NCBI GenBank assembly: GCA_020633195.1
Contig: JACKEC010000029.1
Location: forward strand, 62,001 to 126,000
Direction: 5' to 3'
DNA length: 64,000 bases
Origin: Sandaracinaceae bacterium
Lineage (GTDB): Bacteria > Myxococcota_A > Polyangia > Polyangiales > Sandaracinaceae
Shown here: positions 8,978 to 16,015 of the stretch, one piece after another
Position numbering within the stretch: the stretch's first letter is position 1
Layout: the number at the start of each line of letters is the position of its first letter
Made by a program: the position numbers and the translations under genes
The notes under the pieces: model-generated
The model's input: only the letters and a program-made list of their open reading frames with translations
Database searches by the model: none
Told to the model about the DNA's origin: nothing

Positions 8978-9107
8978 GAATTTCGCGCAAAGGGCGCGAA
9001 AGGGGGCAAAGAGGTTTTCTGTTGGACCGTCGCTGTTCGACGACCGGCCCGCGGCGCGCGCCCCCCCCTCTCACCTTGGCTCCCTTCGCGCTCTTCGCGC
9101 GAAATTC
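8978..9107. repeat. Imperfect 33-nt inverted repeat, REP-like
   Basis: The left arm 8978-9011 (starts GAATTTCGCGC) and right arm 9075-9107 (ends GCGCGAAATTC) are reverse complements with a few mismatches and one extra A, separated by about 63 nt. Both arms carry purine-rich runs alternating GCGAA, AAG and GGG. The structure resembles a repetitive extragenic palindrome or a non-autonomous mobile remnant. It has no coding capacity and no partner elsewhere in this window. Confidence 0.5.
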
Positions 9108-9205
9108 CCGGTGCCGCGACGCATGGCGATTCGCGCTTGCCGGCCGTGACCCACGACCAGCGGGCGAGACGGTCGCGGTCGCGGAGGCGGCGCCCCTCCA
9201 AAGGC

Positions 9206-9946
9206 TCAATCGCCCATGTCGGGGCGGTCGACGATGCCGAGGTGGTCCTCGATCACCCACTCGACGTAGCGGGCCTGCTCCTCCGACTCGAGGCCGCTCA
9301 GGAGCTGGAGGTCGACGCGGTCGTCGGTCTCGGCGTGGACGGACCAGCGGGTGCTCTGGCCGCCGTTCTTCGTCCGCGACGTCTTGCGGCGCACGTAGAG
9401 CTGCCGGAGCGTGTGGACCGGGAGCTCGCGGTTGCCCAGCCACGGGATCGGGCCGTGGCGGACGGTGAGGACGCCGCCGGTGATCGCGATCCGGGTCGTG
9501 TTCAGGAGGCCCGCCAGGGTGCGGTAGGTGAGGCCGACACCGACCGCGACGTGCGCGATCGGGAACACGTAGAAGATCCACGGCGCGGGGCCGCTGGTGA
9601 CGCCCGTGTACCAGAACACGATGAACGCGTCCCAGGCGATGCAGAAGAAGAGCAAGAAGATGTGCTGGAACGAGAACCACCGACGCCGCAGGAGCAGATC
9701 GCCCGCGGGCGCCTCGCGCGGCGCCGCCTCGCGGTAGCCGTCGGCGGGCGGCAGCGGCGGCTCGCCGCGCTCGATCCGGATGCCGCTCGGGAGGCCGGGG
9801 CGCCGCCGCGGAGCCGCCTTCCCGCCCCGAACCTGGTCGGCGATGGAGAAGAGATCGTCGCAGGGGACGCAGCGCCCGACGAGCTGCTCCATGTTCACGT
9901 CCGAGGCCGCGAGGGGCGCGAGGCAGGTCGGGCAGGTCAGCTTCAT
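9206..9946 (-). CDS. Zinc-ribbon membrane protein with PH-like tail
   Basis: 246-residue integral membrane protein. It opens with a zinc ribbon (CPTC and, about 20 residues later, CVPC), continues through a Pro/Arg-rich linker, and has two transmembrane helices (FSFQHIFLLFFCIAWDAFIV and a second ending VGVGLTYRT). A soluble beta-rich C-terminus follows (TTRIAITGGVLTVRHGPIPW onwards). The ATG at 9946 places the ribbon at the N-terminus and is preferred to one 8 codons upstream. It is paralogous to the gene at 14247-14894, with the same domain order and an alignable tail. Function unknown. Confidence 0.65.
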   Translation of the reverse strand: MKLTCPTCLAPLAASDVNMEQLVGRCVPCDDLFSIADQVRGGKAAPRRRPGLPSGIRIERGEPPLPPADGYREAAPREAPAGDLLLRRRWFSFQHIFLLFFCIAWDAFIVFWYTGVTSGPAPWIFYVFPIAHVAVGVGLTYRTLAGLLNTTRIAITGGVLTVRHGPIPWLGNRELPVHTLRQLYVRRKTSRTKNGGQSTRWSVHAETDDRVDLQLLSGLESEEQARYVEWVIEDHLGIVDRPDMGD

Positions 9947-10067
9947 GGCCGCCGACAACCTACCATGCACCGTCGACGGATCCGCCCCTCCTCGGCCCCG
10001 CTCGTCGCAGCCCGAGTAGGCCCGAGCCGACGGATGACGTAAGGTCCGCGCGCTACTCGGAGGTTTC

Positions 10068-10562
10068 GTGAGCCAGCTCCCCCCTCAGCTCGAGTCCCTG
10101 CTCGTCGAGCACATCGCGGTCCGCAAGCGGACCCACCTGAAGACGGCGATCTTCATGCCGCTCTTCTTCCTGCCCTTGGGGGCTCTGACCTTCTTCGTGC
10201 TCGACCCGCCCGAGCGAAACCTGTGGGTGATGTGCGTCGGCGCGGGCTTGCTCGGCTTGCTCTTCCTCATCCCGGCGCTCGGGGATCCGAAGCAGGCCAA
10301 GCCCCTGCAGCTCCTCCGGGAGCGCCGTCAGGACATCGTCTGGATGTACCCGCTCGTCGTGCGGAACAAGGCCACCTCGTGGATCCTGCTGCGCACGAGC
10401 GACGGCGGGGTGGTGCGCCTTCCGGCCAAGTTCGGATCCGAGGAGGCCCTGCTCGAGGCGCTCGCTGCCTTCGTGCCCAGCGCCACCGCCGGCTTCTCAC
10501 CCGAGCTCGAGGCTCGGTACCGGAGCGATCCGAGCTCCCTGAGGCGCCCCGCCGCCCCCTGA
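10068..10562 (+). CDS. Two-helix membrane protein of unknown function
   Basis: 164-residue protein. A short amphipathic N-terminus is followed by two adjacent transmembrane helices (about residues 27-45 and 53-71), then a cytoplasmic-looking alpha/beta tail (RRQDIVWMYPLVVRN, then LLRTSDGGVVRLPAKFG). The overall plan, helical hairpin plus a PH-like tail, recalls the two zinc-ribbon membrane proteins nearby but lacks the cysteines. The start is GTG with CGGAGG at 10058-10063. It is divergent from the gene at 9946. I do not recognise the family. Confidence 0.6.
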   Translation: MSQLPPQLESLLVEHIAVRKRTHLKTAIFMPLFFLPLGALTFFVLDPPERNLWVMCVGAGLLGLLFLIPALGDPKQAKPLQLLRERRQDIVWMYPLVVRNKATSWILLRTSDGGVVRLPAKFGSEEALLEALAAFVPSATAGFSPELEARYRSDPSSLRRPAAP

Positions 10563-10633
10563 CGGCGGAGTCACGCGGCGTCGGGTCTCGACGGACGCAT
10601 GGGCGAGACCGGGGCGACCCTCGCTCCGGCGCG

Positions 10634-11764
10634 TCAGCGCCCGGCCGCGATCGACGCCACGCGGTGCTGCCGGAGCGCGGCGCCGGGCGCGCGGCGCGCG
10701 GGGGGCGCGGCGCGGGCTCCCTCGAGCGCGCGCTGGACCTCGGGCGCGCACGCGTCGCACGGGCCGGCCTCGTAGCCTCCGTCGCAGGTGGGCTGCGCCA
10801 GCCGCGCGCGCAGGCACGCCGCGACCGCCGGGGGCGGGGTGGCCGGGTCGGGTAGGTGCCGCGTGACGACGAGCACGATCACCTCGCGGTCGGCCTCGAG
10901 GGCCTCGACCCAGCGCTCGCCGGGCGGCTCCTCCTCCGCGACGTGCTCCTGGACCTCGGGGCGGAAGGGCCACGGGACCCCTCGGTAGGCCGCGCGCTCG
11001 GTGGTCGGCGGGGTCCGCTCGGGGAGCGCCGCCGCGAGCGCCTGCTCTAGCGTCGCGCCCCCGGCGACGCGCTCGACGACGTCGTCCGCGGCGGCGAGCA
11101 TGGCCTCGCGTCGAAGCGAGTTGCGCGCGCCGCGCTCGGCGAGCTCGGGGACGACCTCCTCGTAGCTCAGCGTGCCCTCGCGCCGGCCCTCGACCCGGAT
11201 GATGTGGAAGCCGAAGCGCGACGGCACGACCTCGGAGACCGCGCCGTCGGCGAGCGCGAACGCGGCGGCTTCGAACGCCTCGACCATCCGGCCGCGCGGG
11301 AAGAAGCCGAGGTCTCCGCCCTGCGCGGCGGACCCTGGGTCCTGGCTCTCGGCGGCGGCCACCGCGGCGAAGTCCTCACCGTCGAGGATCCTCCGGCGGA
11401 CCTGCTCGGCCCGGATGCGCGCGGCCTGCGGCGGCTCGCCCGCGGTCGCTCGGATCAGGATGTGGCGCGCGTGGATCTGCGGCTCGAGGTCGGTCCAGCG
11501 CTGCCGGTTCGCGTCGAAGAGCGCGCGCAGCTCGTCGTCGTGCTCGGCGCGGTAGGCCGCGACGTCGGCGGGGGTCACCGCGCGCACGAACAGGCGCTCC
11601 GAGAGGCGCGTCATCTGGACGTCGCGGCGCTCCGCCTCCGCGAGGTACGCGCGCTCCACGGCGCGCTCGGGGCTCTCGGCCTCGGCCGCCGTCGCCGGCG
11701 GCGCGGCCGGTCCGCCTCCGCACGCCGCGCAGAGCAGCGCGATCCATCCCACCGGCTTCCGCAT
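10634..11764 (-). CDS. PpiC-type (parvulin) peptidyl-prolyl isomerase lipoprotein
   Basis: 376-residue periplasmic foldase-like lipoprotein. The signal peptide ends in the lipobox LLCAAC. An Ala-rich linker leads to a SurA/PrsA-like helical segment (about residues 30-95) and one rotamase domain (about 98-200) with hallmark pieces ARHILI, GGDLGFFPRG and FGFHIIRV. The C-terminal third is helical with a late Cys cluster (CDGGYEAGPCDAC). Parvulins isomerise Xaa-Pro bonds and assist outer-membrane or secreted protein folding. It lies 42 nt downstream of the 99-residue gene on the same strand, so it may be co-transcribed with it. A two-domain relative lies at 58855-59640. Confidence 0.8.
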   Translation of the reverse strand: MRKPVGWIALLCAACGGGPAAPPATAAEAESPERAVERAYLAEAERRDVQMTRLSERLFVRAVTPADVAAYRAEHDDELRALFDANRQRWTDLEPQIHARHILIRATAGEPPQAARIRAEQVRRRILDGEDFAAVAAAESQDPGSAAQGGDLGFFPRGRMVEAFEAAAFALADGAVSEVVPSRFGFHIIRVEGRREGTLSYEEVVPELAERGARNSLRREAMLAAADDVVERVAGGATLEQALAAALPERTPPTTERAAYRGVPWPFRPEVQEHVAEEEPPGERWVEALEADREVIVLVVTRHLPDPATPPPAVAACLRARLAQPTCDGGYEAGPCDACAPEVQRALEGARAAPPARRAPGAALRQHRVASIAAGR

Positions 11765-11806
11765 CGCGGCAGCGTCGCCAGCGGAGCGCGCGACCGCAAG
11801 GGCTCG

Positions 11807-12106
11807 CTACTCGAGGTGCGCGCGGATGTGCGTCCCCGCCTCGTCGAGCCAGCCCTTGCTCCGCGCGTAGTCGACCATTTTGCCGAAGCCGACCTCCCAG
11901 TCGTCGCCGACCCGTCCGCGCGCCCAGGCGCGGATCGATTCGACGGCGACGAACACGTGCTCGTCGTCGGCGGCCTTGCCGTCGGCCCCGAGCGCGGCGA
12001 CGACCGCGGCGGCGTCGCCGCCCGTGGCCGCGACGTGGAACTGCGTGAAGACGTCGGGCTGCTCGAGGCTCACGCGGCCGGCGGCGCAATCGACGGTGAT
12101 GATCAT
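11807..12106 (-). CDS. Small acidic hypothetical protein
   Basis: 99-residue soluble protein starting with a beta strand (MIITVDCAAG) and ending with a helical region that includes WEVGFGKMVDYARSKGW. No signal, membrane segment or metal motif is visible. It starts at ATG 12106 and is followed after 42 nt by the parvulin lipoprotein, so it may lead that operon. It is divergent from the alpha/beta hydrolase. I do not recognise the family. Confidence 0.55.
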   Translation of the reverse strand: MIITVDCAAGRVSLEQPDVFTQFHVAATGGDAAAVVAALGADGKAADDEHVFVAVESIRAWARGRVGDDWEVGFGKMVDYARSKGWLDEAGTHIRAHLE

Positions 12107-12155
12107 CGCCCGAGCATACGACGCCGACCGCCCCCGCTCGTGCTAGGGCCCGTCC

Positions 12156-13013
12156 GTGGTCGTGACACTCGAGCTCCGAGGCGCCGACGGGCTCACGCTC
12201 GTGGCGGACGCGTTTGGCGAGCCCACCCACCCGACGGTGGTGCTCCTGCACGGCGGCGGGCAGACGCGGCACGCCTGGGGAGGCACGGCCGCCGCGCTCG
12301 CGGCCGACGGCTTCTACGCGCTCACCGTCGACCAACGCGGTCACGGCGACAGCGCGTGGGACCCGGCCGGCCGCTACGGCTTCGAGGCCTACGCCGACGA
12401 CGCGCGCGCGCTCGCGGCGCAGCTCGACCGGCCGGTGATCGTGGGCGCGTCGCTCGGCGGCATCGCGGGCCTGCTCGCCGCGGGGGAGGCGCCGCGCGCG
12501 GAGCTCGGCGGGCTCGTCCTCGTCGACATCGCGCACCGCGCGCGGCCCGAGGGCGTCGCCCGCGTGATCGAGTTCATGCGCGAGCGCGCGCTCGACGGCT
12601 TCGGGAGCCTCGAGGAGGCGGCCGACTTCGTGGCCGCGTACCTGCCCCACCGCGAGCGCCCGAGCGACGTCTCCGGGCTCGAGAAGAACCTCCGCCGGGG
12701 CGAGGACGGCCGCTGGCGCTGGCACTGGGATCCCGCGTTCCTCCAGCGCGGACCCGACGGACCGATCGTGGCCGAGCGCCTCGCCGCGGCCGCGCGCTCG
12801 CTCTCGCTGCGCACGCTCCTCGTCCGCGGCCGCGCGAGCGACGTCCTGTCCGAGGAGGGCGCCCGCGAGTTCCTCGCGCTCGTCCCGCACGCCGAGTACG
12901 TCGACGTCGCCGACGCCGCGCACATGGTCGCCGGCGACCGCAACGACGCGTTCACCGCCGCGGTGTCGCGGTTCCTTCGCGCTCAGGAGGGCGCCGAACA
13001 GGCGCCCTCCTGA
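12156..13013 (+). CDS. Alpha/beta hydrolase
   Basis: 285-residue cytoplasmic hydrolase of the alpha/beta fold. The oxyanion segment LLHGGGQTRHAW, the DQRGHGDS turn and the nucleophile elbow GASLGG (Ser99) are all intact. The catalytic His is in DAAHMVAGD (about 256), with an acidic residue before it in RASDVLSEE. This matches lactonase, epoxide hydrolase or haloperoxidase-like enzymes; the substrate cannot be told. The start is GTG at 12156, with a second in-frame GTG two codons later. The last codons and the stop form the right arm of a perfect 14-bp hairpin. Confidence 0.8.
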   Translation: MVVTLELRGADGLTLVADAFGEPTHPTVVLLHGGGQTRHAWGGTAAALAADGFYALTVDQRGHGDSAWDPAGRYGFEAYADDARALAAQLDRPVIVGASLGGIAGLLAAGEAPRAELGGLVLVDIAHRARPEGVARVIEFMRERALDGFGSLEEAADFVAAYLPHRERPSDVSGLEKNLRRGEDGRWRWHWDPAFLQRGPDGPIVAERLAAAARSLSLRTLLVRGRASDVLSEEGAREFLALVPHAEYVDVADAAHMVAGDRNDAFTAAVSRFLRAQEGAEQAPS

Positions 13014-13014
13014 G
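12982..13014 (+). terminator. 14-bp perfect hairpin spanning the stop codon
   Basis: Arms 12982-12995 (CTCAGGAGGGCGCC) and 13001-13014 are perfect reverse complements around the loop GAACA. The TGA stop of the hydrolase (13011-13013) lies inside the right arm. Five CCCGTG hexamers follow instead of a U tract. Confidence 0.6.
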
Positions 13015-13044
13015 CCCGTGCCCGTGCCCGTGCCCGTGCCCGTG
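13015..13044 (+). repeat. CCCGTG hexamer array, five copies
   Basis: Five perfect tandem CCCGTG units directly follow the hydrolase hairpin. The same hexamer, in transcript sense, follows the hairpins of three minus-strand genes in this window. A C-rich leader of this type might attract Rho, but that is inference. Confidence 0.8.
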
Positions 13045-13115
13045 CGTGACAACGCGCTCCGCGGCGAGCCGTCCGAAGAGCTGCGCGAGGTGGGCGCGCG
13101 CCGGTCGACCCTTTC

Positions 13116-13164
13116 GGGCACGGGCAGGGGCACGGGCATGCGCGCTTCGCGCGCGGCACGGAAG
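13116..13164 (-). repeat. 49-bp repeat, copy 1 (hexamers plus GC hairpin)
   Basis: On the plus strand this is four hexamers (GGGCAC, GGGCAG, GGGCAC, GGGCAT; 13116-13139), a small palindrome GCGCGC-TTC-GCGCGC (13140-13154), and GGCACGGAAG. All 49 bases are identical to 24260-24308. In both places the unit sits just downstream of a minus-strand stop-codon hairpin. Confidence 0.85.
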
Positions 13165-13186
13165 GAGGCTGCTTTCGCAGCCTCCT
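13163..13186 (-). terminator. 10-bp hairpin containing the M23 gene stop codon
   Basis: Arms 13163-13172 and 13177-13186 pair perfectly; the transcript loop reads GAAA. Two of the three bases of the minus-strand TAG stop (13185-13187) lie in the stem. The 49-bp repeat follows in the transcript direction. Confidence 0.6.
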
Positions 13187-14147
13187 AAGGGCAGTTCTCC
13201 GAGGTCACCGTCTGCCCCGACGTGGGCACGCCGACCTCGATGAACGAGAGCGGGATCGTCTGGCAGTAGATCTCCGTCGGGCAGTCGCCGCGCAGCTCCA
13301 TGTGCAGGTGCGGTCCGGTCGAGTAGCCGGTGGTCCCCGAGTACCCGACCACGTCGCCGCGGCGGACGGTGTCGCCGACGGAGAGGCTCGAGTCGTTCAG
13401 GTGCTTGTAGGCGCTCGTGTTGCCGTCGGCGTGCTGGAGCACGACGTAGTTGGCGTAGGGACCGCACGTGGAGTCGCCGCCGTCGTAGCAAGCGTCGCCG
13501 GGCCGGGTCGCGGTGCGGACGAGGGTGACGACGCCGCTCTGGATCGCGTGGATCGGCGTGTTCAGGCCGACGCCGAAGTCGAACGCGTACTGCGTGCGGC
13601 CGGTGTGGCTCGTCGTGCCGCCGTTGCCCTGGGTCACGCGGACGCTCGAGCCGCACGCGAACGGGAGGTAGTAGCCGTCCTCGACGACGGGGATCTCGTC
13701 GGTCGTGCACTCGGCGAAGCCCGAGAAGATGAAGCCGTCGCCGCGCGGGGAGACGATCTCGTACCAGAGGTCGACGCCGCCGATGACCTCGCCCGAGACC
13801 ATCCCGACGACCTCGACGATGAACCCGCTCGGCAGCGAGCCCACCGGCGTCATCGACGTGTCGGGCCCGGGGCGGATGTTGAGGGTCTCCCCGGCCGCGG
13901 TGGTGACGCGCACCCGCGGGCACGCGGGCGGCGGCGGGCCGGCGTCCATCGGCCCGGGGCCCGCGTCCATCGGCACGGCGCCGCCGTCCTCGTCGAGCCC
14001 CGCGTCGAGCGCGCCCGGTCCCCCGTCGTGACCCGGGCTCGCGTCGGCGCCCGGCCGTGCCATCGTGCCCCCGTCGCAGCCGGCGACGAGCGCGCTCAGC
14101 GCGAGACCCACGAGCAGTCCAGGGGCGGCAAACGACGGCGCCTTCAC
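13185..14147 (-). CDS. M23 metallopeptidase lipoprotein with SH3-like domain
   Basis: About 320-residue envelope lipoprotein, a predicted peptidoglycan endopeptidase or its regulator. A signal peptide with lipobox LVAGC and a D/G/P tether are followed by an SH3b-like domain (LNIRPGPDTSMTPVG). A LytM/M23 domain comes next, with its first ligands in SHTGRTQYAFDFG, a beta core (HAIQSGVVTLV), and the HLH motif in TGPHLHMEL. With those ligands in place the enzyme could bind zinc and be active. GTG at 14147 gives the cleanest signal peptide; GTG at 14153 and 14219 are alternatives. It is divergent from the zinc-ribbon gene at 14247. Confidence 0.8.
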   Translation of the reverse strand: MKAPSFAAPGLLVGLALSALVAGCDGGTMARPGADASPGHDGGPGALDAGLDEDGGAVPMDAGPGPMDAGPPPPACPRVRVTTAAGETLNIRPGPDTSMTPVGSLPSGFIVEVVGMVSGEVIGGVDLWYEIVSPRGDGFIFSGFAECTTDEIPVVEDGYYLPFACGSSVRVTQGNGGTTSHTGRTQYAFDFGVGLNTPIHAIQSGVVTLVRTATRPGDACYDGGDSTCGPYANYVVLQHADGNTSAYKHLNDSSLSVGDTVRRGDVVGYSGTTGYSTGPHLHMELRGDCPTEIYCQTIPLSFIEVGVPTSGQTVTSENCP

Positions 14148-14214
14148 GCCCACAGCATCGCGCACATCGGGCGCCGCCGAAAGTCGATCGTCCGGCGACC
14201 GGTTTCGAGAATCC

Positions 14215-14228
14215 CCCACCTTGGTGGG
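14215..14228. promoter_or_regulatory. 14-nt palindrome in divergent promoter region
   Basis: The sequence CCCACCTTGGTGGG is a perfect palindrome 18 nt before the ATG at 14247, between two divergent genes. It could be an operator for a dimeric regulator or an RNA hairpin in the 5' leader. No second copy was noticed. Confidence 0.3.
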
Positions 14229-14246
14229 CGTTGCACTCCGTCACCG

Positions 14247-14894
14247 ATGACCACCACCTGCCCCCGCTGCTCCACCCCGGTCTCGATGCCCACCGGGGGA
14301 GGCGCTCCGTTCTGTGCGCCGTGCGGGGTGTTCCTCGACGTCCCCCGTGGGGTGACGCCGGAGCTCCCGATCGATCTCGCGTCGCACGGGATCGAGCTCG
14401 TCGAGCAGCGAGGCGTGGCGGGGTACCGCGAGGGCCACGGCACGACGAGCCGCTTCACGGTCTCCTGGGCTCGCCCGAGGATGCTCGTCGAAGCGGTGGT
14501 CCTGACCGTCGTGTTCGTCGGGTTCCTCGTGTACGCGTCGCGGGCGACGGACCTCGGCCTCTTCTTCGGCTGGTTCGTGTTCGTGTGGGCCAACGGCCTC
14601 GGGAGCCTCGCGCGGGCCGCGCTGAACACGACGACCGTCACCGTCGACCGAGATGAGGTCGACGCGCGGACCGGGCCGCTGGCGTGGCGCCGGCACGCTC
14701 GCGTCGCGCGCGCGCAGATCCAGGGGGTCGTCGTGCGGCCGCCGCGCTTCTTCGGCCTCCGCGAGGGCCGCCGCCCCCAGCGGCTGCGGGTCGTGCTCCA
14801 GACGACCGACGGCGACGTGACGGTCGGGCCGCCGTGCTCGCCAGAGAAGGCCGAGGCGCTCGCCGGGGCGTTGCGCGCTGCGCTGGCCAAGTAG
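14247..14894 (+). CDS. Zinc-ribbon membrane protein, paralogue of 9206-9946
   Basis: 215-residue protein. The N-terminal zinc ribbon (CPRC, then CAPC) is followed by a short soluble domain, two transmembrane helices (around MLVEAVVLTVVFVGFLVYAS and the following GLFFGWFVFVWANG), and a beta-rich tail. The tail aligns with the paralogue at 9206 across LNTTTVTV, then RTGPLAWRRH. Such tails resemble PH-like or bacterial PH domains. The ATG at 14247 puts the ribbon first. Function unknown; the ribbon may recruit a partner to the membrane. Confidence 0.65.
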   Translation: MTTTCPRCSTPVSMPTGGGAPFCAPCGVFLDVPRGVTPELPIDLASHGIELVEQRGVAGYREGHGTTSRFTVSWARPRMLVEAVVLTVVFVGFLVYASRATDLGLFFGWFVFVWANGLGSLARAALNTTTVTVDRDEVDARTGPLAWRRHARVARAQIQGVVVRPPRFFGLREGRRPQRLRVVLQTTDGDVTVGPPCSPEKAEALAGALRAALAK

Positions 14895-14939
14895 GCAGCG
14901 GGGCGCCGCTGCGCGAGATCACGGGCAACGGGGACGGTC

Positions 14940-14981
14940 GGGCACGGGCACGGGCACGGGCACGGGCACGGGCACGGGCAC
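14940..14981 (-). repeat. GGGCAC (CCCGTG) hexamer array, seven copies
   Basis: Seven perfect GGGCAC units, which read CCCGTG in the direction of the minus-strand transcript. They lie just downstream of the hairpin at the end of the DUF1795-like gene. Confidence 0.85.
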
Positions 14982-14987
14982 GGGGTC

Positions 14988-15020
14988 GCATGGCAGGCTG
15001 CTTTCAGCAGCTTGCTATGC
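14988..15020 (-). terminator. 15-bp near-perfect hairpin containing the stop codon
   Basis: Arms 14988-15002 and 15006-15020 pair over 15 positions with two mismatches, around a three-base loop (GAA in the transcript). The minus-strand TAG stop at 15015-15017 is inside the arm. It ends the VgrG-PAAR-DUF1795 operon. Confidence 0.6.
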
Positions 15021-16013
15021 GAGCCGGAAGGTCTCGCGGAGGATGTCCACGGCGCGCTGCATCGACGCCCACCCGAGGGCGTCGACGCGCGCGGGGACGC
15101 CGGCGAGGCCGATCAGCACGGTCGCGCCGCGCCCCTGCGCGACGTGGACCGACACGTCCGCCATCGTGTCGCGCAGGGTGGTGCGGCCGCGACGCGCCCA
15201 GGCGGTCTCGAGGCCGCCGAAGGGCGTGCCCGGCTCGATGTCGGCCCAGCTCACCGGGGCGCCGAGCGACTCGGCGTGGCGCTCGATGACCGCCTCCGGC
15301 GAGGTCTCGCCGCGCTCCGAGACGATCGAGATGCGACCGAGGAGGTGACCGCCGACGATCTGCCAGAGGTTCGCGACGAAGGGCCCGTCGCTCCCGTCGC
15401 TCACCTCCTCGAGCTGCCACGACTCCGGATAGAAGCAGAGGATGTCGTTGGGCGTCTTGCGCGCGAGCTGGCTCAGCTGCTCGTAGTAGTCCCAGGGGGT
15501 CGGGTTCAGGAGCCGGAAGCTCGCGAGCATCGTCGAGAGCTGGTCCGCGACGTCCGGGTAGGTCGCCTCCGACGCGCGCGCCTCGAGCACGTAGAGCCGG
15601 CCGCCCCGCGCGCCGCCGTCCTTCACCGTCCACCAGCGCGTGAGGTACGCCTCGTCGGCGACGTCGCGCGTCAACACGTCGAGCAGGTCTCCACCGTCGC
15701 TCGGGACCCGCCGCGAGTCCACGACGTCTCGATCCGAGAGGAGCGCCGTCAGCACGTCCGCCGGCGCGATCTCGCGGCGCAGGAACAGGCCGGTGATCTC
15801 GAGCTCGGCGAGCGGGTCGTCGACGGTCTTGAAGAGCGCCACGCGGACCGGCGAGTCCTCGCCGCTCGGCACGTTGGGCGGCAGGTCGACGGGCCGGAAC
15901 CGCTCCGGGAGCAGCAGCTCGTAGTGACCGACGGGGTCGGCGCCCCGTTTGTCGGTCGCCTTGAACGAGCGTTCTGCGACGCGCGGATCGATGGTGAGCT
16001 CGGGCAAGGTCAT
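15015..16013 (-). CDS. Tandem DUF1795/DcrB-like protein, candidate Eag-type T6SS chaperone
   Basis: 332-residue soluble protein with two similar halves. Each opens with a strand ending in (L/Y)PE (HYELLLPERF; ILCFYPESW), continues through long beta strands, and ends in an amphipathic helix (about VADQLSTMLASFRLL; MQRAVDILRETFRL). This is the DUF1795/DcrB plan. Eag chaperones of T6SS PAAR effectors are DUF1795 dimers, so a fused pair could form a pseudo-dimer. The start is 2 nt past the PAAR gene stop, third in the VgrG operon, the usual place for such chaperones. The chaperone role is inferred from fold and position, not shown. Confidence 0.55.
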   Translation of the reverse strand: MTLPELTIDPRVAERSFKATDKRGADPVGHYELLLPERFRPVDLPPNVPSGEDSPVRVALFKTVDDPLAELEITGLFLRREIAPADVLTALLSDRDVVDSRRVPSDGGDLLDVLTRDVADEAYLTRWWTVKDGGARGGRLYVLEARASEATYPDVADQLSTMLASFRLLNPTPWDYYEQLSQLARKTPNDILCFYPESWQLEEVSDGSDGPFVANLWQIVGGHLLGRISIVSERGETSPEAVIERHAESLGAPVSWADIEPGTPFGGLETAWARRGRTTLRDTMADVSVHVAQGRGATVLIGLAGVPARVDALGWASMQRAVDILRETFRLA

Positions 16014-16015
16014 GG

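Larger units (their letters stand above)
8804..9205. other. Non-coding gap between two gene 3' ends
   Basis: This 402-nt gap lies between the 3' ends of the lipoprotein gene and a minus-strand membrane protein gene. It holds the hairpin at 8834-8862 and a large imperfect inverted repeat at 8978-9107. I find no convincing coding potential or RNA gene: the open frames across it are broken and low in complexity. Confidence 0.55.

Noticed and set aside
10563..10633. A weak hairpin (about 7 bp) between convergent genes
   Set aside because: The stem is short, the loop is 13 nt and no U tract follows; in GC-rich DNA this is expected by chance.
14940..14981. Hexamer arrays considered as a CRISPR or replication-origin iteron
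   Set aside because: There are no spacers, no cas genes, and no AT-rich unwinding region or rep gene. The arrays sit at gene ends.
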